Of a DNA stretch of 53,670 bases, positions 27,168 through 35,541 are shown piece after piece. How positions within the stretch are numbered: the stretch's first letter is position 1; each line of letters opens with the position of its first letter. Below the pieces are notes generated by a model. The model saw only the letters and a list, made by a program, of their open reading frames with translations, was not told the origin of the DNA and made no database searches. The stretch spans positions 1 through 53,670 of the forward strand of contig JANYDF010000106.1 of assembly GCA_025359905.1 (NCBI GenBank). The letters are read 5' to 3'. The translations under genes and the position numbers were made by a program. This stretch comes from Rhodospirillales bacterium (GTDB lineage: Bacteria; Pseudomonadota; Alphaproteobacteria; Acetobacterales; Acetobacteraceae).

Positions 27168-27689
27168 ATGGACGGCACGGCGAATCCCGGGCAGGACGCG
27201 ACGGCGGGCGTAACGCCGCTGGTCGACATCATGGGCGTGATCAAATCGCTGCCCCAGCGCTATCCATTCCTGCTGGTCGACCGCGTGGTCGATATCGTGC
27301 ATGGCCAAAGTGCGATCGGGATCAAGAACGTCACCATCAACGAAGAGTTCTTCCAAGGGCACTTCCCGCATTATCCGGTGATGCCTGGAGTGTTGATGAT
27401 CGAGGCGTTCGCGCAAACCGGCGCGGTGCTGGCGGTCGAAACATTGGGCGGGCCAGAGGTCACCAAAGACCTCGGCGTGTTCTTCATGTCGGTCGAATCG
27501 GCAAAATTCCGCCGCCCGGTGATTCCCGGCGATCAATTGCGGATGCACGTGCAGATCGAGCGCCGGCGCGGCCCAGTGTGGCGGTTCAAATGCGTCGCGC
27601 GGGTCGATAGTCATATTGTCGCTGACGCAAACTATACCTTCATGGTCGTGCCGCGCGACAAGCAAAGCGAATTCCGGGGCGGCGTGTGA
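27168..27689 (+). CDS. fabZ: 3-hydroxyacyl-[acyl-carrier-protein] dehydratase FabZ
   Basis: This 173-residue hot-dog-fold dehydratase converts 3-hydroxyacyl-ACP to trans-2-enoyl-ACP in fatty acid synthesis and competes with LpxA/LpxD for the same acyl-ACP. The catalytic pair is H65 (FFQGHFPHYPVMPG) and E79 (MIEAFAQ), 14 residues apart as in other FabZ proteins. The N-terminus has about 20 extra residues. The ATG follows a GAGG motif that overlaps the lpxD end. lpxA starts 31 bp downstream. Confidence 0.97.
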   Translation: MDGTANPGQDATAGVTPLVDIMGVIKSLPQRYPFLLVDRVVDIVHGQSAIGIKNVTINEEFFQGHFPHYPVMPGVLMIEAFAQTGAVLAVETLGGPEVTKDLGVFFMSVESAKFRRPVIPGDQLRMHVQIERRRGPVWRFKCVARVDSHIVADANYTFMVVPRDKQSEFRGGV

Positions 27690-27720
27690 GCCACCGGTTG
27701 ATAAGGGAGCAGCCCAGAGC

Positions 27721-28533
27721 GTGAGTGCCATTCATCCGACGGCGATTGTAGCCCCAGGCGCTACAATCGGCGACGGCGCGCGCATCGGCCCATGGTGCAC
27801 CGTCGGTCAGGACGTGACCATCGGCGCGGGTGTGGAACTGGTCAGCCACGTCGTGGTTGATGGCCATACCGTGATCGGCGAGAATGCCAAACTGTGGCCG
27901 TTCGCCAGCGTCGGCCTTGCCCCGCAGGACTTGAAATACAAAGGTGAGCCGACCCGCTGCGAAGTGGGCGCCCGCACCCAGGTGCGCGAGCATGTCACCA
28001 TCCACCGGGGCACCGTGACCGGCACCGGACTGACGCGCGTGGGCGCCGATTGCTTGCTGATGGCGGTGGTACATGTCGCGCACGACTGCGAACTCGGTCA
28101 GGGCGTGATCGTTGCCAACAACGTGGTGATGGGCGGCCACGTAACCATCGGCGATGGTGCGGTGATCGGCGGCGCGGCGGCGTTGCACCAATTTGTTCGC
28201 GTCGGCCGCGGCGCGATGATCGGCGGCGTCTCCGGCGTGGAAGCCGACGTCATTCCGTTCGGCACCGTCATGGGCAATCGCGCCCGGCTGGCCGGATTGA
28301 ACGTGATCGGCCTGAAGCGGCGCGGCGTGGACCGCAGCGGGTTGCAGGTGTTGCGCGCGGCGTTTCGCGGGTTGTTCCGCACCGGCGGCGTGTTTGCTGA
28401 GCGCGTGTCGGCGGTGCGCACCGCGTTCGGCGATAATGCGCTGGTTGCCGAGATGCTGGCGTTTATTGAAGCGCCCAGCCGGCGCGGGCTCATCCGCGCG
28501 GCGATTGAAGCCGGCGGTGATGACGATGTTTAA
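27721..28533 (+). CDS. lpxA: UDP-N-acetylglucosamine 3-O-acyltransferase
   Basis: This 270-residue enzyme carries out the first step of lipid A synthesis. Hexapeptide repeats (IHPTAIVAPGATIGDGARIG...) form the left-handed beta-helix. The catalytic His is H121 in VHVAHDCELG. The C-terminal helical domain is normal in length. The start is a GTG; GGGAG lies about 13 bp upstream, a little far. lpxB, which commonly follows, is absent: the next gene is a short minus-strand gene that converges after 8 bp. Confidence 0.96.
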   Translation: MSAIHPTAIVAPGATIGDGARIGPWCTVGQDVTIGAGVELVSHVVVDGHTVIGENAKLWPFASVGLAPQDLKYKGEPTRCEVGARTQVREHVTIHRGTVTGTGLTRVGADCLLMAVVHVAHDCELGQGVIVANNVVMGGHVTIGDGAVIGGAAALHQFVRVGRGAMIGGVSGVEADVIPFGTVMGNRARLAGLNVIGLKRRGVDRSGLQVLRAAFRGLFRTGGVFAERVSAVRTAFGDNALVAEMLAFIEAPSRRGLIRAAIEAGGDDDV

Positions 28534-28541
28534 CGCCGCTG

Positions 28542-28802
28542 TCAGTGCAGCTTGGTGCCGGCCGGACGAAATCCGATGAGATCGATGGCCGGCGCGGCAT
28601 CGTCCGCTTCGGCGTCCGCCGCTTCGCTCTCGCTGTCGCACACCGCGATGGCTGCTTGCAGCGCGGTCAGCGTGCGGCCGAGACCCAGAGCGGCCGCTTC
28701 GTCGGCGAGCATACGCAGGCACTGCGCGATGCCGTGCGCGGTCGGTTCACCGTCCGTGTCGGTGCTATCAAAAAAATCGGCGAACTTGAACTCGTCGTCC
28801 AT
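28542..28802 (-). CDS. Small acidic protein of unknown function
   Basis: This predicted 86-residue protein is strongly acidic (MDDEFKFADFFDSTDTDG; a central SESEAADAEADDA run) with one amphipathic helical stretch (IAQCLRMLADEAAALGLGRTLTALQAAI). I chose the ATG with GGAG 7 bp upstream; the frame is open 13 codons further. No membrane segment or motif was recognised. It sits between lpxA and lpxI on the opposite strand. The clean ribosome site and non-random composition make it likely real, but no function is assigned. Confidence 0.65.
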   Translation of the reverse strand: MDDEFKFADFFDSTDTDGEPTAHGIAQCLRMLADEAAALGLGRTLTALQAAIAVCDSESEAADAEADDAAPAIDLIGFRPAGTKLH

Positions 28803-29015
28803 GGATAGGCTCCATTGCGGGCGCGGCGGTCGGGCCACCAATCGTCTTGCGCGTCATGACAGGGCCTGGATTGCGTATGCCGGAAGCGCCCGGTTGCCAT
28901 CAATAGAAAATATGCGTTGCATGTTTGCGTTGTCTTGCACGCCGTGCACCGCAGTGCAGCATTGCACCAATCCCGCGCAAGCCGATACGGCTCTGCGCAT
29001 GCTAGTTGTATCGCT

Positions 29016-29867
29016 ATGACTGACGCTGCGCGCACGCTCGGCATTTTGGCGGGCGGTGGCCCATTGCCGGGCCGGGTGGCGGCAGCGGCGGCGGCCAGCG
29101 GGCGGGCGGTGTTTCTGGTTGGCTTCGAAGGTTTTGCCGAAGCCGCAGTGCTGGCGCCATTTCCGCACGCCATGGCCCGCCTCGGGGCTGCCGGGCGTAT
29201 CCTGGGGCTGTTGCGCCAGCACCGTTGCGCCGATCTGGTGCTGGTGGGTCCGGTCAAGCGCCCGTCGATCTTCGATTTGCGGCCTGATGCGGAAGGCACC
29301 CGGGTGCTGGCCCGAATCGGCCGCGCCGCCTTCGCCGGCGACGACGGTCTGCTCGCCGCCGTGGTGCGGGTGCTGGCCGAAGAAGGCTTCACCGTGATCG
29401 GCGCGCACGAAATTCTCACCGAGGCGGTCGGTCCCGCCGGTCAGCTTGGCCGCGTGGCGCCGGATGCACAGGCAATGACCGACATCGCGCGGGGCGCCGC
29501 TGTGGCGCGCGCGCTCGGCGCGGTCGATGTCGGCCAGGGGTGCGTTGTCCAACAGGGCATTGTGCTGTGTGTGGAAGCCATCGAGGGCACCGACGCCATG
29601 TTGGCGCGCGCCGCCGGTCTTGCTCGGCCCGGGGCGGGCGGCGTGCTGGTGAAACTGGTCAAACCGGGGCAGGATCGCCGTGCTGATTTGCCCACGATCG
29701 GACCCGGCACGGTGCGCGCCGCTGTCGCCGCAGGGCTGCGTGGGATTGCATTCGAGGCTGGCGGCACCCTACTCACCGACCGGGTGGCGCTGACGGCGGC
29801 GGCCGACGCGGCGGGTTTGTTCCTACTTGGGGTCGACCCAGGTAAATTGCTTCGTGAGGGAGGATAG
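29016..29867 (+). CDS. lpxI: UDP-2,3-diacylglucosamine diphosphatase LpxI (DUF1009)
   Basis: This 283-residue protein matches the LpxI family, which hydrolyses UDP-2,3-diacylglucosamine to lipid X in bacteria that lack LpxH. Features are the N-terminal GILAGGGPLPGRVA, LVGPVKRPS near residue 80, the DAQAMTDIARG stretch, and the C-terminal half with EAIEGTDAMLARA, LVKLVKPGQDRRADLPTIGPGTV and GIAFEAGGTLL. The position two genes after lpxA supports it. The ATG follows a 213-bp gap, so it probably has its own promoter. The gloA start is 2 bp after its stop. Confidence 0.94.
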   Translation: MTDAARTLGILAGGGPLPGRVAAAAAASGRAVFLVGFEGFAEAAVLAPFPHAMARLGAAGRILGLLRQHRCADLVLVGPVKRPSIFDLRPDAEGTRVLARIGRAAFAGDDGLLAAVVRVLAEEGFTVIGAHEILTEAVGPAGQLGRVAPDAQAMTDIARGAAVARALGAVDVGQGCVVQQGIVLCVEAIEGTDAMLARAAGLARPGAGGVLVKLVKPGQDRRADLPTIGPGTVRAAVAAGLRGIAFEAGGTLLTDRVALTAAADAAGLFLLGVDPGKLLREGG

Positions 29868-29869
29868 TT

Positions 29870-30265
29870 ATGAGTCAGATCCAACGGTATCTGCATACCA
29901 TGCTGCGCGTCGGCGACCTTGACCGGGCCATCAACTTCTATCGCGAGATGTTCGGCATGCACGAAATCCGCCGCTGGGACGTGCCGGACGGCAAGTTCAC
30001 CAATGCTTTCGTCGGCTATGGGCCGGAAGCTGAGCAGACCGTGCTGGAATTCACCTATAACTACGGTGTCGAGAAATACGACCTCGGCAATGGCTTCGGC
30101 CACCTCGCCATTGGCGTGCCGGATGTCTACGGCACCTGCGAGAAGCTGCGCGCTGCCGGGGCAAAGATCACGCGTGAGCCGGGGCCGGTGAAATTCGGCA
30201 CCACGATTATTGCCTTCGTCGAAGACCCTGACGGCTACAAGATCGAACTGGTGCAGCGCGGGTAA
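29870..30265 (+). CDS. gloA: Lactoylglutathione lyase (glyoxalase I)
   Basis: This 131-residue glyoxalase I converts the methylglyoxal-glutathione hemithioacetal to S-lactoylglutathione. The four metal ligands are all present: H9, E60 (VLEFTYN), H78 (FGHLAIGV) and E126 (YKIELVQ). Their spacing equals that of the nickel-type E. coli enzyme, and the short length also fits the Ni class. GGGAGGATAGTT lies before the ATG. It is directly downstream of lpxI, with the YcjX-like gene starting 1 bp after its stop. Confidence 0.96.
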   Translation: MSQIQRYLHTMLRVGDLDRAINFYREMFGMHEIRRWDVPDGKFTNAFVGYGPEAEQTVLEFTYNYGVEKYDLGNGFGHLAIGVPDVYGTCEKLRAAGAKITREPGPVKFGTTIIAFVEDPDGYKIELVQRG

Positions 30266-30266
30266 G

Positions 30267-31610
30267 ATGCGCGCTGTCGAGGCGGCGCGCGGGCTGTTGC
30301 CCGTGCGCCGTGTCGTCCGCATCGGCGTCACCGGCCTCGCACGGGCCGGCAAGACCGCCTTGCTCACCTCGCTGGCCGCCAACTTGCTGGCGGCAGGCGC
30401 CGGATTTCCAGCACTGCCCGCGTTCACCGAACGCCTTGCGGGCCGCAGTTTCCGCGCCGCGCTGGCTCCCTCGGGCTCGGGCGAGTTGCCCCGCTTCGAT
30501 CATCACACTCATCTGGCGGCGTTGGCCGATGACCCGCCGCACTGGCCGGCCCGCACCGGGGCTGTGTCGTTACTGGCGCTCGACCTCACGATCGGCTGGC
30601 GCGGCTACGCAACACCGCTGCCGCCTCGGCATATCCGGCTGGAGTTGCTGGATTATCCCGGCGAGTGGCTGCTTGATTTGCCACTGCTGACGCAGAATTT
30701 CGACACTTGGTCGGCCGCCGCGTTGAAGCGGCTGGATGGCCGCCCCGAAGCGCGCGACTTCTTAGCCTTCTCGCACGGTTTGCCCGCCACTGCCCCGGCG
30801 GACGAGCCGCTGGCGAGCGCTGGGCACGCCTTGTATCGCGCCACGCTGGAGCGGCAGCGGCAGGCCGGTTTGTCGATGCTGCAACCTGGGCGGTTCCTCA
30901 TGCCCGCCCCAGGACCGCAGCCGCCATGGCTGGCGTTCTTCCCACTGACCGGCAGCAGCCCGCTGGCGGGGTTGATGGAGGATCGCTACGACCGCTACCG
31001 CACCCAGGTGCGCGCTGATTTGGTGGCGCCCTCATTCGGCCAGATCGACCGGCTGGTGGTGCTGGCCGATCTGCTGACCGCGCTGCACGCTGGGCCAGCC
31101 GCGTTCGCCGATGCGGCGGCCGCCCTCAGCGATACCGCGCGAGCGCTGCACTGGCAGATGCGTTTGCCGTTCCTGCCCGACTGGATGTCCGGCCTCGCGC
31201 CGCTGTTCGGCGGCATCGGCCGGGTGGCGTTCGCGGCCAGCAAGTCCGACCACGTCGCCGACCGCCAGCGCGGCAACCTCGCCAATCTGACCGCCACGCT
31301 GACCGCGACGCCGCATGTTGAATCGCGCGCGTTCGCCATTGCATCGGTACGCTGTACCGAGGATCTGGTGTGGACCCTGGATGGCCGCCCGATTTCCGCC
31401 GTGCGCGGGCGTGTGGCCGGTGAGGCGCGCGCTGGCCGGTCGTATCCCGGCGAGGTGCCGGACAGGCCGCCCGACGCAGGATTCTGGCAGCACCCGTTTT
31501 TGGCGCTACCGAATTTCGAGCCGCTGCGCCTGACGCTGGCAGGACGCGCCGGGGTTCCCCATATCGGACTCGACGCGCTGCTGACGTTTCTGCTTGAGGA
31601 TCTGCTGTGA
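30267..31610 (+). CDS. YcjX-like GTP/ATPase (DUF463)
   Basis: This 447-residue P-loop protein belongs to the YcjX/DUF463 family. The Walker A region reads GVTGLARAGKTALLTSL (about residues 20-36), very close to YcjX. Later family-like stretches include RLELLDYPGEWLLDLPLL and LVVLADLLTALH. Homologues bind guanine nucleotides and are often linked to envelope stress genes, but their cellular job is not settled. The ATG lies 1 bp after the gloA stop. The stop overlaps the next start (GTGA), so it is coupled to the YcjF-like gene. Confidence 0.9.
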   Translation: MRAVEAARGLLPVRRVVRIGVTGLARAGKTALLTSLAANLLAAGAGFPALPAFTERLAGRSFRAALAPSGSGELPRFDHHTHLAALADDPPHWPARTGAVSLLALDLTIGWRGYATPLPPRHIRLELLDYPGEWLLDLPLLTQNFDTWSAAALKRLDGRPEARDFLAFSHGLPATAPADEPLASAGHALYRATLERQRQAGLSMLQPGRFLMPAPGPQPPWLAFFPLTGSSPLAGLMEDRYDRYRTQVRADLVAPSFGQIDRLVVLADLLTALHAGPAAFADAAAALSDTARALHWQMRLPFLPDWMSGLAPLFGGIGRVAFAASKSDHVADRQRGNLANLTATLTATPHVESRAFAIASVRCTEDLVWTLDGRPISAVRGRVAGEARAGRSYPGEVPDRPPDAGFWQHPFLALPNFEPLRLTLAGRAGVPHIGLDALLTFLLEDLL

Positions 31611-32464
31611 GCGAAACCCGCGTGCCGCCCCGCTTCGAATTGGAGCCCGGCAGCATCACCCGGCTGGAGCCGGAGCAATTGCCCGCCATTGTGCTGCCCT
31701 CGGCCGGCGGCCCGCATACACTTGGGTTGGCGCTTTCGGGCGCTGGCGTGCTGATCGCCGGGCTGGCGGTGCTGGATGCCGGCAACTTCGTCGCCGATCA
31801 ATTCGCCCGCTCCGCCGTGCTCGGCTGGGCCACGCTGGGCGTCGCGGCATCCGGCTTCGGGCTCATCGGCGCGGGCGCATGGCGTGAGTTGCGCGGGCTG
31901 TTTGGCCTGCGCAAGGTCGATAAACTGCGCGCCGCGCTGGCCGACCCGGCGCAAGTCCGCAAGGCGGCACTCGACTGGCTGGCGACGCTGCCCGAGGGAG
32001 CGGCCCTGTCCGGCGCGGTCGCCGCCACCAACGATCCAGACGCCATCACGGCGCTGCTGCGCGCTGGTCCCGCCGCCACGCTGCGCGCCCGCGCCGACGC
32101 GCTTGGCCGCACCGCCGCTCTACAAATGTTCGCCGCCGCCGCCGCGGTACCCTCGCCAGCGCTCGACGGTTTGATCGTGGCATGGCGGGGCGCGCGGCTG
32201 GTGCGCCAGGTGGCCGAATTGCACGGCATGCGTCCGGGCACGCTGGGCACTGTCATGCTGTTGCGCCGGGTGCTGACGGGTGCCATCTCGGTCGCCGCCA
32301 CCGAGATGGCGGCCAACACTGTGGCCAACGCGGCGCTGTCCAACCCGATCTTGGGAAGGCTGGCGGGCGATGTGGCCGGTGCCGGCGTGGCGGCGCGGCG
32401 CATGGTGGTGCTGGCGCGGGCGACGGCGGCAGCGTGCAGTCCATTGGGGACGAACGGCAGCTAA
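31607..32464 (+). CDS. YcjF-like inner-membrane protein (DUF697)
   Basis: This 285-residue protein has two predicted membrane segments near residues 40-95 (LGLALSGAGVLIAGLAVLDAG and AVLGWATLGVAASGFGLIGAG), followed by an Ala-rich helical DUF697-type domain. It begins with a GTG that overlaps the YcjX-like stop. The fixed ycjX-ycjF pairing is known in Proteobacteria and is the main support. Its last 4 bases overlap the convergent IclR gene. Confidence 0.85.
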   Translation: MSETRVPPRFELEPGSITRLEPEQLPAIVLPSAGGPHTLGLALSGAGVLIAGLAVLDAGNFVADQFARSAVLGWATLGVAASGFGLIGAGAWRELRGLFGLRKVDKLRAALADPAQVRKAALDWLATLPEGAALSGAVAATNDPDAITALLRAGPAATLRARADALGRTAALQMFAAAAAVPSPALDGLIVAWRGARLVRQVAELHGMRPGTLGTVMLLRRVLTGAISVAATEMAANTVANAALSNPILGRLAGDVAGAGVAARRMVVLARATAAACSPLGTNGS

Positions 32465-33249
32465 TTCGGCAAGCTCCGCGCAATCTTGTCAGCAGCGCCG
32501 ACAAGAACCGGCAAGCATTTTGCCAGTGTCTCCTCGGCCGGACAGGACCCCGCGTGGCAACTGATATTCATCGCGGCGATGACCTGGCCCGAGCGGCGGC
32601 GGATCGGAACGCTGAGCGACCGCAGCCCGGTTTCCAGTTCCTCGTCCACCATGGCCCAGCCCTGCTTGGCCACTTTGGCGAATTCGATGCGCAAGGCGGT
32701 CTCGCCGGTCAATGTGCGCGGCGTGCACGGCTTCAGCACCACCGCACGAAAGAAGGAGTCGAGCTGCTCCGGCGGGGCGGCGGCGAGCAGTACACGGCCC
32801 ATGCTGCTGCAAAACGCCGGCAAGCGGCTGCCGATGCCGAGGCCGACCTGCATGATGCGGCCTGCCGCTACGCGGGCGACGTAGACGATCTCGGTGCCGT
32901 CGAGCACCGAGGCAGAGCAGGATTCGCCGGTGCTGGACACGACCTCCTGCATGATCGGCTGGGCAACGTCCCAGATATTCAGCGACGATAGATAGGCGAA
33001 GCCGAGGTCGAGCACGCGCGGCGTCAGGCGGAAATACTTGCCATCGGTGCTGACGTAGCCATCATGCGCCAGCGTGTGCAGAAACCGCCGCGCCACCGCG
33101 CGCGACACGTTGGTGCGCGCGGCGACCTGCGACAGCGTCATGCTGGGCGCTGTACTGTCGAAGGCGCGGATGATCGCCAAGCCGCGTGACAGCGACTGCA
33201 CTAATTCGCTGCGCGGCTGGCCGGGTTCATCGATCACGCCATTCGCCAT
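32461..33249 (-). CDS. IclR-family regulator (PcaR/PobR-like)
   Basis: This 262-residue IclR-type regulator has an N-terminal winged helix-turn-helix (MTLSQVAARTNVSRAVARRFLHTL, about 37-60) and a C-terminal effector-binding domain. The opening SLSRGLAIIRAFDS and the LTPRVLDLGFAYLSSL stretch resemble the PcaR/PcaU/PobR subgroup that controls beta-ketoadipate pathway genes. Its ATG overlaps the stop of the Rieske gene by 1 base (TAATG). A PcaR-type operator lies 2.2 kb away at the hydroquinone operon promoter, which makes it the obvious candidate regulator of that operon (inference). Confidence 0.92.
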   Translation of the reverse strand: MANGVIDEPGQPRSELVQSLSRGLAIIRAFDSTAPSMTLSQVAARTNVSRAVARRFLHTLAHDGYVSTDGKYFRLTPRVLDLGFAYLSSLNIWDVAQPIMQEVVSSTGESCSASVLDGTEIVYVARVAAGRIMQVGLGIGSRLPAFCSSMGRVLLAAAPPEQLDSFFRAVVLKPCTPRTLTGETALRIEFAKVAKQGWAMVDEELETGLRSLSVPIRRRSGQVIAAMNISCHAGSCPAEETLAKCLPVLVGAADKIARSLPN

Positions 33250-33632
33250 TATGCTGGTCCAATCACAATCAGGCCATTATCGACGGACACCGGCACCGGG
33301 TCGAGGTAGCTGCCCTCGCAAGCGCCGGCGACGCATAGCCCGTCGCCGATGCGGAATTCGGCGAAGTGCATGGTGCAGCGGATCAACGAGCCGTCGGCGT
33401 TGACGAATTCGTCGCCGCGCTGGTTCAGCTTCAAGCTGAAATGCGGGCACAAATTCAGATAGCCATGCACCGTCTCGCCGTGCCGCACCACGAACATGCT
33501 GAAGGCCGCAGAGCCGCGCCCGAACAGGAACTCACGGCCGCGCCGGTCGGGCACCGCGTGGAGCGGGGCCACGACGGTGCCAATGGCCGGTGCGCGCGGG
33601 CGCAGGCGCCAGTAGTCAGGATTGCCGGGCAT
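33249..33632 (-). CDS. Rieske-type [2Fe-2S] ferredoxin
   Basis: This 127-residue stand-alone Rieske protein has cluster ligands C62 and H64 (LCPHFSL) and C86 and H89 (IRCTMHFAEF). There is no signal peptide, so it is cytoplasmic. I chose the ATG giving MPGNPDYW, which overlaps the cobT-like stop by 17 bp; an ATG 10 codons upstream is also in frame. It probably serves as an electron carrier. Being next to aromatic catabolic genes, it could supply an oxygenase or keep an Fe(II) dioxygenase reduced, but no partner is shown by the sequence. Confidence 0.9.
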   Translation of the reverse strand: MPGNPDYWRLRPRAPAIGTVVAPLHAVPDRRGREFLFGRGSAAFSMFVVRHGETVHGYLNLCPHFSLKLNQRGDEFVNADGSLIRCTMHFAEFRIGDGLCVAGACEGSYLDPVPVSVDNGLIVIGPA

Positions 33633-35433
33633 GGCGGCGATCAGTTTCGAACACGCTGGCAAGTTGCGCGATCAAGGCGGGGCCGACCATCTGCGCGTCG
33701 TCGATCGTGACCGAGCTTGGATAGTGCCGCGATACGTCGTGGCGGATGCCGATGGCGCGCAATTCCACCTGACGCGCCTGGGCGATGGCGGCGATGGTGC
33801 TATCGAGGTGGCGTTCCAGCAGTCCGGGCTGGTTGGCGCGCACGGTGGCGGCCTCGGCTGGCGCGCCATCGGAAATCACCGCCAGCACACGGCGCTGCGC
33901 GCGGCGGGCGAGCAAGCGGCGATGCGCCCAGGCCAACGCTTCGCCATCGACGTTCTCGCGCAGTAAATCGGGCTGCAGTAACACGCCGAACCCGGCGCGC
34001 GCCGCGCGATAGGCAGTATCGGCGGATTTGATGACGATATGGCGTAGATCGCCAAGACGGCCCGGCTGGCGGGGCCGCCCTCCACGCGCCCAGTCCTGCG
34101 CGCTGTGCCCGCCGGAAAAGCCGGAGGTGGTGAAGCCGAGCACTTCGCAGGCGACGCCGCTACGTTCAAGCGCCCGTGCGGTGACATCCGCAGCGATGGC
34201 GGCCAGCAGAATAGAGCGGCCACGCATCGAACCAGAACAATCGATCAGCAGCGTCACCACAGTATCGCGGAACGCCGCGTTTCGTTCCTGCTTGAACGCC
34301 AGCGCCGCGCCGGGTGCTGTTACCACCCGGTCGAGCCGCGCCGCGTCGAGCATGCCGTCGTCACGGTCGAAATCCCAAGCGCGGCGTTGCTGCGCCAGCA
34401 GGCGGCGTTGCAGGTGGGCCGCGAGGCGGCTCAGCAACGCGCGGGCGTCGCCCGTTTCGGCGTCGAGTTTGGCGCGCAGGGCGGCGAGCTCTGCTGGCGC
34501 GCAAATGTCCGCCGGTTGCAGCACGCGGTCGTGCAGCGTGGTGAAGGCCCGGTAAGCGCCGGGGGATTCTGGCATTGTGCCGGGCGGCGGATTGGCGCCT
34601 GCGGCAGCCGCGTTGCTGGCCGCCGGAACGGCGATGCGCGGCGTATTTGGGGTATCGCCATCGGCGTCCTGCGGCGCAGGACGCGGCGGCGTGGGCGCTT
34701 CGAAGCGGCCGATTGAAAGCAACAGGGCGGCAATGAAGCCGCGCGCCGCCGCCGCGAAAGCTGCTTGATCGTCCAGCGCCCCGCAAAGCGCCGCGCATTC
34801 GCGGGGCAAGTGGCGGCGCACCCAGCGGTCCCACACATGCAAGGCGGCAGCTTCGGATGCCAGGGCCGTGCCGGACAATAGCGCGCGCATCACCATCGCC
34901 AGCGCCTCGTGCAGCGGCAAGTCGCCGGGCAGGCGGGCATGGGCGAAGCCGTGGCGCTCCAAATGCCAGTGCGCATATTGCGCCAAATTGCTCGCGACAC
35001 CGGGCAGATGGCGCGCGGCCAATGCCTCGCAGCGGGCGTGTTCCAGCGCGTCGAACAAGGCGTCGCCGCTGTCTGGCCCGCCCGCGTGATAGCGCAGCCA
35101 AGCGGCCAAGTGGTCTGCTGCCCCGCGTGCAGCAGCCAGCGCCTGTACGGGCGGCAGTTTCGCTATTGCGCCGTCCAGTGCGGCGTCGCCGTCATGAAAG
35201 CGCACACCCAGGCCCGGCTGGCCTGCCATGGCGCGCAGCGTGGCCGCAATGGCCCGTTCGGCGCGCGCGGTGCGGCGGGCCGCAGCGAAAGCCCGTGCGC
35301 GTGCCTCTGCCGAGCGGATACTGTCAGGGTCGGCCCATAGGGCGAGCCACTCCGAGCCATGCCGCACGACGCCTTCGCTGTCGCGGCGCAACGCGGTGCT
35401 GCGGACTTGTTCTGTTACCTCCGTCGCTGCCAT
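33616..35433 (-). CDS. cobT: Cobaltochelatase CobT-like subunit (VWA domain)
   Basis: This 605-residue protein matches CobT, which with CobS and CobN inserts cobalt into hydrogenobyrinate diamide in aerobic cobalamin synthesis. The middle segment AYRAFTTLHDRVLQPADICAPAEL and the C-terminal von Willebrand A domain are characteristic. The metal site is DCSGSM in TLLIDCSGSMRG. ENVDGEALAWAHRRLL and VISDGAP follow. CobT proteins usually carry a long Asp/Glu-rich stretch before the middle segment. Here that region (about 245-300) is Pro/Ala-rich with few acids. No cobS or cobN is in the window. It is divergent from the hydroquinone operon. Confidence 0.88.
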   Translation of the reverse strand: MAATEVTEQVRSTALRRDSEGVVRHGSEWLALWADPDSIRSAEARARAFAAARRTARAERAIAATLRAMAGQPGLGVRFHDGDAALDGAIAKLPPVQALAAARGAADHLAAWLRYHAGGPDSGDALFDALEHARCEALAARHLPGVASNLAQYAHWHLERHGFAHARLPGDLPLHEALAMVMRALLSGTALASEAAALHVWDRWVRRHLPRECAALCGALDDQAAFAAAARGFIAALLLSIGRFEAPTPPRPAPQDADGDTPNTPRIAVPAASNAAAAGANPPPGTMPESPGAYRAFTTLHDRVLQPADICAPAELAALRAKLDAETGDARALLSRLAAHLQRRLLAQQRRAWDFDRDDGMLDAARLDRVVTAPGAALAFKQERNAAFRDTVVTLLIDCSGSMRGRSILLAAIAADVTARALERSGVACEVLGFTTSGFSGGHSAQDWARGGRPRQPGRLGDLRHIVIKSADTAYRAARAGFGVLLQPDLLRENVDGEALAWAHRRLLARRAQRRVLAVISDGAPAEAATVRANQPGLLERHLDSTIAAIAQARQVELRAIGIRHDVSRHYPSSVTIDDAQMVGPALIAQLASVFETDRRHARQS

Positions 35434-35451
35434 GCGCCGCCCAAAAGGCCC

Positions 35452-35481
35452 TTGACCCTATGCCCCGCAAACCATTAGCAT
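35452..35481 (+). promoter_or_regulatory. Predicted sigma-70 promoter of the hydroquinone operon
   Basis: TTGACC (35452-35457) and TAGCAT (35476-35481) are separated by 18 bp. Transcription would start near 35488, so the operator at 35498-35518 would lie just inside the transcribed region. Confidence 0.5.
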
Positions 35482-35497
35482 GTTCGCACAGTGAATG

Positions 35498-35518
35498 GAA
35501 GTTCGTTTATCGAACTTC
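35498..35518. promoter_or_regulatory. PcaR/IclR-type operator in front of the hydroquinone operon
   Basis: GAAGTTCG (35498-35505) and CGAACTTC (35511-35518) are perfect inverted repeats around TTTAT. The core GTTCGTTTATCGAAC closely matches the Pseudomonas PcaR box as I remember it (GTTCGATAATCGCAC). It lies just downstream of the predicted promoter and 24 bp before the first start codon, a position suited to repression or inducer-dependent control by the nearby IclR protein. Confidence 0.68.
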
Positions 35519-35541
35519 AGCGCAAATCCGGAGGGACGGCA

